A DNA stretch of 64,000 nucleotides, taken from Bacteroidales bacterium (GTDB lineage: Bacteria > Bacteroidota > Bacteroidia > Bacteroidales > P3). Both the position numbers and the translations under genes were made by a program. Position 1 is the first letter of the stretch, and each line of letters starts with the position of its first letter. The notes under the pieces are model-generated. The model was not told the origin of the DNA. It did no database searches and saw nothing but the letters and a program-made list of their open reading frames with translations. Shown piece by piece: positions 44,698-56,100 of this stretch. The stretch covers positions 1 to 64,000 of the forward strand of contig JAEEZY010000003.1 of NCBI GenBank assembly GCA_016292015.1, written 5' to 3'.

Positions 44698-45293
44698 TTC
44701 ATGTCGGTTATGGGCAGCGACACTCCGTCGCCGTCGGTGAACACCCGGTAGCTGTCTGGCTCGATTATAACACCTCGCTCGTCTGTCTTGTCTCTCATCA
44801 CAACTGCATAGTAATATCCTTCGACCGCATCGCCTGTGCGTGTGCCGGAGATAATGGTCACTTGCTCGCAGCTCCAACCACGGGCTTCGTTCTCCGACTG
44901 CTCGATGGTGTACATGGTGAAGTTGTCGCCCTCGCCGATGATGTGAGCCTCTTTGCCAAGTGCGGACGCTGTGTTCTGCCATTCCTTGTATTTCGCAAGG
45001 TTGCGTCCGTTCTGTCGTTCCACACGCCAATGCAGGTCATAGAAATCGCCGGCATAGTTGTCCGATGCAAAAGTCAGAGTCATAGGCGATGCCAGCCAGT
45101 CACCCTCAATATTTGGAGGCGTACCGCCTTCATAGATAGGCATATACTCTGACAAGGCATCCTGCTCCGCTGCCGACAGCACCGCCTCTGGTATTTTTAC
45201 TCCTCGCACGGGCAGCAGCACTGTCTCGTCGGTCTCCTTCATGCAGCCAGACAACAGGATAGGCAGCATAAGAATGATTGTAAATTTTCGCAT
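44694..45293 (-). CDS. Lipoprotein, first gene of the envelope operon
   Basis: A 199-residue lipoprotein with lipobox LLSGC near residues 13-17. The mature part begins MKETDETVLLPVRGVKIPEA and continues with a lipocalin-like or beta-rich region (GDWLASPMTLTFASDNYAGD) and TYTIEQS-like strands near residue 120. No family is recognised; many Bacteroidota lipoproteins share this layout. It starts the five-gene operon 45293-39360. No promoter is seen between it and the structured RNA, so transcripts may come through the RNA's terminator. Confidence 0.82.
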   Translation of the reverse strand: MRKFTIILMLPILLSGCMKETDETVLLPVRGVKIPEAVLSAAEQDALSEYMPIYEGGTPPNIEGDWLASPMTLTFASDNYAGDFYDLHWRVERQNGRNLAKYKEWQNTASALGKEAHIIGEGDNFTMYTIEQSENEARGWSCEQVTIISGTRTGDAVEGYYYAVVMRDKTDERGVIIEPDSYRVFTDGDGVSLPITDMK

Positions 45294-45360
45294 ATTGGAT
45301 TTTTGGGGTTGATACTATTTTCTATTTTCAAGTCCCCAAACCTCCAACAGGACTACATAT

Positions 45361-45393
45361 AAAAAAGAAAGGCATGAGGTTTATGTGCTCATG
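45361..45393 (-). terminator. Terminator of the structured RNA
   Basis: On the minus strand CATGAG (plus 45388-45393) pairs with CTCATG (plus 45373-45378), followed by CCTTTCTTTTTT. It lies 68 bp upstream of the first operon gene. Confidence 0.75.
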
Positions 45394-45597
45394 TCCGTCT
45401 TGATAGAGGTATCGCCAAACACCTTTGCTGGAACGGTTTTAAGGAACATATCTCACGCCTGAAGTTATACCAGTGAAAGGTATAACATTCCAAGCGAAAG
45501 CATTATGCTCGGTCCTCCAGCTTTGAAACTTGGCGAATTTCTATCAAAGGACAAATGTCGCAATGCTTTTCTCGCATACTTACATTCTCTCGTAAGC
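45361..45597 (-). ncRNA. Structured RNA with own promoter and terminator
   Basis: About 235 nt read on the minus strand. In plus coordinates the helices are 45392-45396 with 45549-45553, 45400-45407 with 45540-45547 (8 bp), 45412-45418 with 45530-45536 (7 bp), 45427-45432 with 45516-45521 (6 bp), and inside them hairpins 45464-45471 with 45479-45486 (8 bp) and 45490-45495 with 45507-45512. The last contains one pair that is G-U on the minus RNA but A-C on the plus, fixing the strand. It forms a long arm topped by a multi-branched head. A perfect promoter precedes it and an intrinsic terminator ends it. I recognise no known riboswitch, tmRNA or RNase P core. A 6S-like RNA or an attenuating leader of the operon are the main options. 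Confidence 0.8.
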
Positions 45598-45602
45598 GGG
45601 TG

Positions 45603-45634
45603 CAAAGGTACAACCTTTTTTGTTAAGTTGCAAA
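45603..45634 (-). promoter_or_regulatory. Promoter of the structured RNA
   Basis: On the minus strand TTTG (plus 45631-45634) and TACCTTTG (plus 45603-45610) with a 20-bp spacer, an ideal Bacteroidota promoter. Start predicted near plus 45597. Confidence 0.8.
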
Positions 45635-45699
45635 TGGTGGTAAATAGAAATATTTTGAGCTGAAACGCACCAAGGTATCCGGCACCGAAAATGATAGTT

Positions 45700-45745
45700 T
45701 GACATTTCTTGTTGACTATTGACATTCTGCATCGGTTTGTGTCAT
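45700..45745 (+). promoter_or_regulatory. TGACAT/TGTCAT half-sites upstream of groES
   Basis: TGACAT at 45700-45705 and 45720-45725, and TGTCAT at 45740-45745, are exactly 20 bp apart. Further copies occur at 45768-45773 and as an inverted pair at 45802-45807 and 45814-45819. Relative to a start near 45801 the first three lie at about -101, -81 and -61, the usual place of enhancer-binding-protein sites. Confidence 0.5.
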
Positions 45746-45775
45746 TTTGTCACATATCATACTGCCTTGTCATTT

Positions 45776-45790
45776 TGGCACACTATTTGC
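45776..45790 (+). promoter_or_regulatory. Sigma-54-type promoter of groESL
   Basis: TGGCAC at 45776-45781 and TTGC at 45787-45790 put GG and GC exactly 12 bp apart, as the -24/-12 consensus demands. A T precedes TGGCAC and T follows TTGC, both favoured. No TAnnTTTG box fits between here and groES. Confidence 0.6.
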
Positions 45791-45862
45791 TTTGTTTAAT
45801 GTGTCATCGAAAAATGACAACACACCAAAGAATCAAATATTAACAAATAAACACACAACACT

Positions 45863-46132
45863 ATGAACATTAAACCTTTGGCAGACCGCGTTCTTATCGA
45901 ACCGGCAGAAGCAGAGCAGAAAACAGCTTCGGGAATCATAATCCCTGACACAGCAAAAGAGAAACCTCAGCGTGGCAAGGTGGTGGCCGTTGGCAACGGT
46001 ACCAAGGACCACGACATGACCGTCAAGGTCGGCGACCATGTGCTTTATGGAAAATACAGCGGCACCGAAGTGGATATCGATGGCGTGAAGTACATGATCA
46101 TGAAAGAAAGCGACATCTACGCTATCATCTAA
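45863..46132 (+). CDS. groES: Co-chaperonin GroES
   Basis: An 89-residue GroES, the lid of the GroEL chamber. It has the opening [19 protein letters not shown], mobile loop [15 protein letters not shown] near residues 19-33 and [15 protein letters not shown]. Length is normal for Bacteroidota. The groEL start follows 93 bp after its stop, a gap filled by TTTAAACC-type words. The upstream region has a sigma-54-type element instead of the usual promoter and no CIRCE inverted repeat. Confidence 0.97.
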   Translation: MNIKPLADRVLIEPAEAEQKTASGIIIPDTAKEKPQRGKVVAVGNGTKDHDMTVKVGDHVLYGKYSGTEVDIDGVKYMIMKESDIYAII

Positions 46133-46198
46133 GTAAAAATGTTGAAAGGTTCGCTTCGTTTAAAAATTGAAAAGTTGCGAGACCTTTTAAACCCTTAA

Positions 46199-47860
<1,662 letters not shown>

Positions 47861-47884
47861 ACCGACGGTGCATAGTCAAGAGAA

Positions 47885-47920
47885 GAGCGGATGCCCGAAA
47901 AGGACATCCGCTCTTTTTTT
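47885..47920 (+). terminator. groEL terminator
   Basis: GAGCGGATG (47885-47893) pairs perfectly with CATCCGCTC (47905-47913), followed by seven T. Confidence 0.9.
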
Positions 47921-47956
47921 ACATCTTTAAAATTCAGAAAAGGAATCGAGCATCAG

Positions 47957-48823
47957 TCATGAAGCGAGTGAATCAAGCACTCTGGCTATGCACTCTCGCA
48001 TCTGTGGGTGATAGTCGCTCAGGAAAGTGCCGTCGGCACGATTGGCAATGATGAGGCACACGGTGAGAGCCTGATGACCCATGATGGCTGAGAGACCGTA
48101 GATGGCCGAAGTCTCCATCTCGAGGTTGGTGAGTCGGCATCCGTTCCATGAGAAGGTAGCCAATCGCTCATTGAGGTCAGCAATGCTTGGCTCTATACGT
48201 AGAGCCCGTCCTTGTGGGGCGTAGAAACCAGGTGCTGTGGCTGTTATCACATGGTGCATCCCGTCGGTGACCTTGTCGAAGAGACGGGTGCCTGCGTCGG
48301 CTGAATATGGCTTCGAGAAGCAGGCGTCGAACTGCATGTGCTTGATGAAGGCTTCGTTGAGCGGTTCGTTGAGTTGGGATGGGTCGTGACGGTAGTAGTT
48401 GAGTAAACCGTCGAGGCCAACAACATGTTTCGATGCCACCAGAGAGCCTACCGGGACATCACTGTGGAGGGAGCCGCTGGTGCCGATACGTACCATATTG
48501 AGACTTCGATGGGTGTTTTTAGGTGTGCGTTGTTGGAGGTCAATGTTGGCGGCGGCGTCGAGTTCGGACACCACTATGTCGATATTGTCGCAACCCATGC
48601 CTGTAGAAAGTGCCGTAAAACGATGCCCATGGTATTGGCCTGTGACGGCGTGCATTTCGCGGTTGTACGACTCATGTTTAACGCTGTCGAAGATTTCTTT
48701 GAACATCTCCACACGACCCGGGTCTCCAACCAGTATGACATCGTCGGCAAGGGTGTCGGCTGTGAGGTGTATGTGGTAGAGGCTTCCGTCGGGAGCCAAA
48801 ACCAATTCGCTTGATTTAATCAT
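47957..48823 (-). CDS. Nucleoside phosphorylase (uridine phosphorylase-like)
   Basis: A 288-residue enzyme of the NP-I family, which splits nucleosides with phosphate to the base and ribose-1-phosphate. It has VGDPGRVEMFKEIFD near residue 30, the phosphate-binding HRFTALSTGMGCDNIDIVV near residue 70, RIGTSGSLHSDVPVGSLV near 113 and the NLEMETSAIYGLSAIMGH ribose-binding segment near 236. The ATG at 48823 gives the standard start MIKSSELVLAPDG; the frame extends 13 codons upstream without an ATG. Uridine phosphorylase is most likely, but substrate choice cannot be settled by eye. Confidence 0.9.
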   Translation of the reverse strand: MIKSSELVLAPDGSLYHIHLTADTLADDVILVGDPGRVEMFKEIFDSVKHESYNREMHAVTGQYHGHRFTALSTGMGCDNIDIVVSELDAAANIDLQQRTPKNTHRSLNMVRIGTSGSLHSDVPVGSLVASKHVVGLDGLLNYYRHDPSQLNEPLNEAFIKHMQFDACFSKPYSADAGTRLFDKVTDGMHHVITATAPGFYAPQGRALRIEPSIADLNERLATFSWNGCRLTNLEMETSAIYGLSAIMGHQALTVCLIIANRADGTFLSDYHPQMRECIARVLDSLAS

Positions 48824-48906
48824 GTTTTCCTTTGCTGTTTTGTAAAAAAGAGGGGCACGCAAGTGTATTACATGCCCCTTTTGTTCAATTGGTCATTGAA
48901 TGGGAA

Positions 48907-50097
48907 TTACCGTCTTGACGATGACGGGTTCCTTGAAGATGTGCTGCTCGAGCTGGCAGAACGGGTGGACGATGATGTGGTGGTCGAAGAGCTGGTGCCA
49001 CGGGTGGTGGTTCCGGTGCTCTGCGAGGTGCCCCTGGTTGTAGTGGTAGTGGTGGTCTTGGTTGCCTGAGAGCTTGAGCTCGACGAGCGGGTGCCGCTGT
49101 TCGAGGTCTGAGTGGTTGTGCCACGTGGAGTGGTGGTTGTTGTGGTGGTGCTTGACGAGCGGGAACCTGTGTTGGAGCTCTGTGTTGAAGTTCCGCGACC
49201 TGTGGTGGTTGATGTGCTGGTACTCGACGAGCGGGAACCTGTGTTTGAGCTCTGCGTCGAGGTGCCACGGCCTGTGGTGTTTGTGGTAGCGCTTGACGAG
49301 CGAGAGCCAGTGTTGGTGGTTTGTGTCGAGGTTCCACGTGGTGCAGAGGCACTGCGTTCGGTCAATATGGTGTTGGGGTCGGCGGTGTTGCCAGTGGTGC
49401 GGCGAGTGCTGGCAGTCGAGGATGTGGCACGTTGGCTTGGGTTGCCCATGGTGGTTGTGGGGTTGCTGCCACGAGTGTTGCCCAAGTAACCATGGCCGTC
49501 AGGTGTCATGGTGCGAGGCATTTCTACACCTGGCGTGTAGGGGTCGCGATGCACAGGGATAGGTTCAGAGCGGTGACGCATATAGTATGGCGGATAGTTG
49601 TAAGGATTGTGACCGGTGTAAGGATGATGCCAACCCGGCTGGTGGATGTCATAGTGGTAGGTGTAAAGGAATCCGGGGGCGTGGAAACGACGCTGGAACG
49701 GACGATAGGGAGGCATGACCCATCTGAAAGTTGGAAGCGGACGGGCATTGCGGAAGCGCAGGGTGGTGGCAGCGCTGTACATACGGGTTCCCGTGGCGTT
49801 GTAGAGCCAGACGCATCCGAGATCCAGGGGCATATAGATTTCGTCACCAGTGTAGGCGTCGAATCCATAGAGCCATATTTCGTAGAACTGGGAGTTGACT
49901 TTTTCAGCCCACACTTCGTTGACAAGGACGTAGGTTTCGATTTCGTCTTCGTAACCGCAGTAGATCATGAGCTCGGTTTGTGCGTCAAGGTGACGGATTG
50001 TGCGCTGAGCCTGGCTGAATGTAAAATAGCGAATCGAATTAGCCGAAACGCTCATAGTCAAGGCAATAAGCACCAACATAAGAAAGATTTTTTTCAT
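48907..50097 (-). CDS. Secreted Ser/Thr-rich repeat protein
   Basis: A 396-residue protein with a signal peptide (residues 1-19, SVSAN). Residues about 20-190 form a compact, aromatic-rich domain (FRWVMPPYRPFQRRFHAPGF, GWHHPYTGHNPYNYPPYYMR). The second half is low complexity: repeated GRGTSTQSSNTGSRSSS units of about 25-30 residues, then a Ser/Thr tail ending SSTSSRNPSSSRR. The tail is likely O-glycosylated, as Bacteroidota glycosylate D-S/T and Thr-rich regions, though this is inference. No named family is recognised. It is 57 bp downstream of the A2M gene and may share its transcript. Confidence 0.82.
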   Translation of the reverse strand: MKKIFLMLVLIALTMSVSANSIRYFTFSQAQRTIRHLDAQTELMIYCGYEDEIETYVLVNEVWAEKVNSQFYEIWLYGFDAYTGDEIYMPLDLGCVWLYNATGTRMYSAATTLRFRNARPLPTFRWVMPPYRPFQRRFHAPGFLYTYHYDIHQPGWHHPYTGHNPYNYPPYYMRHRSEPIPVHRDPYTPGVEMPRTMTPDGHGYLGNTRGSNPTTTMGNPSQRATSSTASTRRTTGNTADPNTILTERSASAPRGTSTQTTNTGSRSSSATTNTTGRGTSTQSSNTGSRSSSTSTSTTTGRGTSTQSSNTGSRSSSTTTTTTTPRGTTTQTSNSGTRSSSSSSQATKTTTTTTTRGTSQSTGTTTRGTSSSTTTSSSTRSASSSSTSSRNPSSSRR

Positions 50098-50154
50098 AAC
50101 AGTAAGAGTTTAAATTGTAATTTTGTCGATATTTGAATTGCAAAGATAGCAATT

Positions 50155-53100
50155 TTATTTGACATGAAGGGTGCGGCCTTCGCTGTTGGCACGAAACTCG
50201 GGTGCATAGAGGCACTGTATCGTTGAAGGAGGCATCGTGAACGAGCCTGTGTTAGTGACGAAAAGGTCGTATTCGACAACATACTTGCCTTTGTCGAGGC
50301 GGTCGATATAGAAGTTGTTCGAAGCGTTCTTCACGGCTATGTAGTAGCTGAGTCCTGTGTTCCACTGCCACCCGCTTGAGGTGGAGACGGGCTCGAGGCA
50401 AGCGGGACGGCCGTCTTTGAGCTCTACATACTCGAGGTTGCGGTCGCAGTCGAGAAGTATGCGTATGCGTACCCGGTCGCCGACCTTCATGGAGTTGGAG
50501 CCTTGCTGGATGGCTTCGAGGGTGCCGTCGGTCTTGACTTTGTAGAAGGTCTTCTGGAGTTTGACGCCCATATCGTTGCGCTCGATCTTGTCCATATCGT
50601 CGAGGAACTGGTAGTAGGCTGCGCCCCAGGCGATGCCGTCGGTGAGCTTGGTGATGGTGATTGTGTGATTGCTTGATTGCTTGATTGCCTGACTGCCTGG
50701 TTGCTGGTTGTTTTGACGTTTGGAAAGCAGCTTGGAGATTTCGTCGCCATACCACGACTGCGACTGATAGCCCGTGCCTGCCTGTGCGGGGGCGTCGAGA
50801 GGCTGACCTGCAACTGTGACCCGACAAGGAACGGTGTCGAGCTTAACAGAGGTGGCGTTGGCAGAAGATATGAGGGCGTTGATGGCCTCGACGGTGGAGA
50901 TGTCTGAGTCCCAACGGGTGGTCTGCTTCTGTTTGAGGAGCCACTGCTGCATCTCCCCTATCGACTCGCGGTCGTCGGGGGTTATCTCGGAGAAGGCCTG
51001 TATGAGGAGTGCCTGAGTCTCGATGGGCCGTTCGTACCACCACCAGCTGGCGGTGTTGTCGCGCCAATACATACCCATCTCGTCGCTGTGGAGCGCGCTC
51101 TCCTTGATACGGCGGATGATGTCGAGGGCCTCGGTGCGGTTGCCGCAGCGGTGGAAGACCAGCGCCAGCTGGGCACGGGTGTGGAGCGACTTGTACTCCT
51201 TGTAGTGCTTCAGCGTGTTGCGATAGAAATAGTTGTAGGCTTCCTTATGTTTGGAGTCCTTGATTTTGTAGTCGTCGGCGGTGTAGAAACTGCGCATGTA
51301 GAGATAGTCGATGTTGAGGGCCTCGAAATCGGTGTGCTTGAGATAGCGGCGGTAGAAGTCGTAGGTCTCTTCGTCAACATAGTGAAGGGCTTTCTTGAGG
51401 GCTTGAATGTGTGAATGTGTGAATGTGTTAGTTTGTGACCAGAGAGCGAGTTTTCCGAAGCCTTCGAGCAGGTATTGTGTGGTGTAGAGACTCGACTGGC
51501 GGCCGTCAGGCATCCAGCTCCATCCGCCGTCGGAGCGCTGCTGGTCAAACAGTTTCTTCTCGCACCGTTTGAGGTCGGACGAGAGTTTGGCCTGGTCGAA
51601 ATATTCGGCAATGCGGTGCATCTGCTGTGTTTCAGCCTTCCCGTCGCGCAGCCAGGGGGTCTCGTCGAGGACGGTCTGCTTGACATCCTCGTTCTTCTCG
51701 AGCTGCGACATCAACGGGTTTACGGTGTCTTTGAGCCATTGTTTGAAGACGGTTTCGATGCTGGGGTTGTCTTTGACTATACTGAAGGCGAGGCTGTTGG
51801 TGTAGAGGCGGTTGAAGAGGAATATGTTTGAGGGGTTGTCGAGGTCCTGAACATAAGGAAGAGCCTGTACGGCATACCATATCGGGTTGGAGGTGAACTC
51901 GACCTTCAAGAGGTGGGGCTGGCGGGATTGCCTGAGTGCTTGATTGCCTGATTGCTTGATTGCCTGAATGCTTGATTGAGCGAGTGGCAGCTCATAGCTC
52001 TTCTCGCCTTTGCCGTTGATGTACATGGCTTGGCTGACGGTCACCATCTGACGGTTGGAAAGCACGGGGATGCAGTCCTGCTCGCCGTCGCTGAAGTGGG
52101 CAGACTTGGCCACGATGCGGTAGTTGGCCAGATAGAGATCGGCTGGCACCGCTATGCGGAAAGAGACGCTCTCGCTACGTTTGGCGGGTATGGATACGAC
52201 GGTCTGGTTGGAGGACAGTTTGATTGGTAGGCCGGTGGCGGCGTCGGTGAGCTCGAAGGTTACGGTGACGGTTTGAGGCTCGGCCGTCATGTTGACCACC
52301 TTGGCAAGGAAATCGACGGTGTCGCCCTGACGCAGGAAACGAGGCACATTAGGCTGCACCATCAGCTCCTTCTGTGTTATGAGCGACTTGGAGAGCGAGC
52401 CGGTCATCATGTCCTTGGTGTGAGCCACACCCCGTATGCTCCACTCGGTGAGCAGCTCGGGCACGGTGAAGGAGCAGGTCAGTGTGCCGTTGTCGTCGGT
52501 ACGCAAGGCAGGTTTGAAGAAAGCCAAGGTGTTGAGGTTTGTACGTACAGTTTCTTCCTCTTGGGGCTCATCCTCGCCGGCTGACAGGACGGCTTCCTCC
52601 ACCTCTTCGCTGGAGATTCGTTGGCCAGATTCGGCGGTGCCCATCACACTAACTTCAGTTATAACCGTCTCCATCTCTTCGTACTGGACATAGCTGTCTT
52701 TCTCCATAACCGCCTCTTCCACCTCGACCATCCCTTCTTCGCCTCGAGCCCTTGCCGACTGGACATGAGAGTTCTTGCGGTAAAACATATTGCGGGAGTT
52801 GTAGTAGAACACCCCGTTGATAAAGTGCCAATAATTTATTTTGATATCACCGACGTATTCATATACAGGCTCGGTCTGATAGTCTTCCATGTAGAAAGAC
52901 TCTTCGAGGTAGCTAAGCATCGAAGGGTTGTAGTTTCTGCTCCACGGCGAAAGGGAGGCGGTGAGGCTACCGTAAGTGTTGAGGGCTGCGTCGTACATGG
53001 TCATCATCACGTTGGCGTTCAGAGTGCCGACGGCGGCTTCGCGTTTACGGGGAGTCACCTTGACGGTCCAAGTCTCGGTGTCGCCGGGGCGTAGTTTGTT

Positions 53101-56100
53101 GCGGAAACTCTCAATGGTCACATCCAGCTCTTTTTCGACCAGCGGGACATATATGCCCACACTCTTTTTCCACACGATGTTCTCCTTCATGGAGAGGAGG
53201 TCGATATGCACATCGCCTTTGTAGTCCTCGACAATGGGCAGTTCGATGGTTTTAATGTCGCCATCGAGGCTAATCACCTTACGGTCGAGCACACTGCCTG
53301 CCTTGGAGAGGAGATAGAGCACCTTGACATCCTTGTAGCGTGAGCCGATACGCAGACGGAAAGTGTCGCCCACCGAGAGGGTGCTTTCCTCTTTGGAAAT
53401 CCACACCAGATCCTGTGTCTGGACGGCTTTGCCGTTGTGGGGCATATAGGTGTAGGTAGCCTTGCTCTCGACCTTGTTGCCTTCGCTGTCGGTGGTTGTG
53501 GCCGTAACACGATAGGTGCCAGGCTCCATTTTGCCGAGAGCCGCCTCTACCCCACCCTCTTTGGTGAGTTTCAGGGTCTTGGTGGTTATTTTGCGGTCAA
53601 CCGGCCATTTGTCGGGATCGATGTCGGCCGGTTCGTAGGCCAACAGGCCAAAACGTTTTTCGAACTCGTTGCGTGACAACGAGTGTTTGGCATTGCCGTC
53701 GAGCAGGGAGTGCGACAGATGGGGTTTGGAGGGTTGTTTGAGTCGCTCAACGGTGAGCGTAACAACGCCATCGATGGGATTGCCGTCGAGGTTGTTGTAT
53801 TCCACCTCAATGGTGTCGAATTTCGACACCTCGCCGCCTTGCGAGAGAAGGATATAGCTGTTCTCGTAACCGACACGCAGCGAGTAGCTCTGCGAGTGGG
53901 TCTCGCCGTTGAGGTCGGTCACGTCGGCCGAGACGGTATAGACAAAGCATGGTTTGGTGGAGAGCTCGACGGACGAGTCGGGCATTGGTGTGAAGCGTAT
54001 GTCGAACTTGCCGTCGGCGTCGGTGGCTGTCTCACCATAGGCCACCACGGTCGCTTTGGGGGCAGGAGTGAACCACCAACGCCAAGGACGATACATCTCT
54101 CGGCGTGTGACGGTATAGGTAACGTAGGCCCCGTCGATGGACACTTGCGAATAGGAAGCCGCCAGGCCCGACACCGTGAGTTCTTTGCCGAATGTGTGAC
54201 GATTGTTGTCTCCATACATCTTCACGGTGAACTTGGGCTGCTTGTATTCTTCGACATTCACATAATCGATGTCGTAGCGGCTCTTGTCGCCTTCTTTAAA
54301 AGTGGTGTAAATCTTGAATCTTCCAGGCAGGGCATCGGAGGGCACCTTCAACTCACCGTGGCAGACACCGAATTCGTCGGTGGTGAGTCGGACCGAGTCA
54401 ACCACCTTATCGTTCACATCCTTCAAAGTCACAAACAGTTCCATCCCACTGCACACACGCTCGGTGGTGTGAGCGTCGCCGTTATGCACCACGTATGCGA
54501 AACTGACCGTCTCGCCGAGTTTGTAAACCGGACGGTCCATCTGGCAGTAGAGCTTGACTTTTTCGTAAAGCTCTCTCTTATTGTATCTGTTGGCTTCATA
54601 ATGAATAGTGGTACCATTATATTCGGTCACCACGTACAGATCACGACTTTCAGGAACGGGGTTGTCGTCAAACTCGAAGTAACCTGTCGCATCGGTCACA
54701 GCGGTGAAACCGGTGGCGACGTATTTGCTTTTCTTGTAGTCGTAGCACTTAAGGATCATTCTCTGACCAGCCACGGGAGCACCGCTGCTGCGCAAGATGA
54801 CATAGCCACGCAAGGCGTTGTTGGGCAGGGCCGTAACAATGCGGGCATCGCAGCATGTGAACTCGCCATACGACAGACCATTGGCCTTGAAGTCCTGGGA
54901 AGTGGAAACCAACAGGTCGTACTCGCCAGCGGGCATCGAAGGTAGATATACATAATTGGTCTGCTCCTGATAGTCGTCGCGATGCTCCAATGCTATCGAC
55001 CACTCTTTCAAGACTTTCTGTTTAGCCATGTGCTTCACGACATCGTTAAGAGCATATATTCCTCGGTGATCGCACTTTTTGATGATGCGGAAATAGAGCG
55101 TGTCGGTGTTGCGGCTGGTGGCTTTGGCCAGCATATCATGGTCGTTCATCTCATCGTGTACCATCTTCACCGAGCATCTGGGGTGCCTTATTTCGTTGAT
55201 AAGGTTGGCGCACTCCTTGCCGCCCTTGCTTTCTGGGAAAAGGGCTATGGCTTTGTTGCACATGGCCACCGCTTCGACAAATCTCTTCTTTCTCGACAAC
55301 AGGCTCGCTGCCCTGTAGTAGAACATCGTCAAAATGTCGCATTCGGTGCCTTTATACTTGTCGGCATAGTGCTCATAGTCCTTTTCGGTTGGGGATGGCA
55401 CATTGGGCGCATCAGCCAGCAAGTCGAGTTTCCTGTAGTCGAGCCAGATTCGCAGGCAGTCGCTGTCGTCTTTGTGGAAATCGATGCGTTTGTCAAGCAA
55501 TTGCATTTTTTCAGCATAATCCGAAGTGCCATCAACGGCCAGGTTCATCACCACGTCATAGAGTGTGGGGGTGACAAGTATGCCGCTGCTGTAGTTGTCG
55601 TCACAGAACATCTTGACATCCTGCACATTTGTGCTCTTAAGCACCTGCTCTTCTTTCAACGCTTCAGAGATATGTTTCTTAATTTCCCTGTCAAATCGTT
55701 CATCAGGCCAAAGCTTGTAGTCAAGTCCCGCCTCGTCGGTATCGCTGTTTCGGGCAATCAGCCAACGGTGAGATGCCCTGTAGTCACTATAGAAATTAGC
55801 GAGAAAAGCGTGACAGACAGCTGCATCGACAGCGTCGAGCCTGTCGATTATCAACAGGTAACGGGTCAGAGCCGAATCGGCCGCATCCTCTTGGTATTGG
55901 GATGCTATTCGCGACAGTTCCAATGCACCAATCAAGGTGTTGCGGGAGTCTCCAAGACGTTTCGCCTCGCCAAAGAGCTGGCTGGCTTTGGTGTAGGCCT
56001 TGGTGTAATCCTCGTCGTTGTAGAGCTTTTTAACCTCTTTCCAACCGCTGCCGAAGTCTGTCTGAGCGGCAGCCAGCATGGTTGACAGTACGAATAATAC

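Noticed and set aside
45465..45725. 86-residue ORF on the minus strand
   Set aside because: It overlaps the promoter and body of the structured RNA, has no recognisable domain and no start context.
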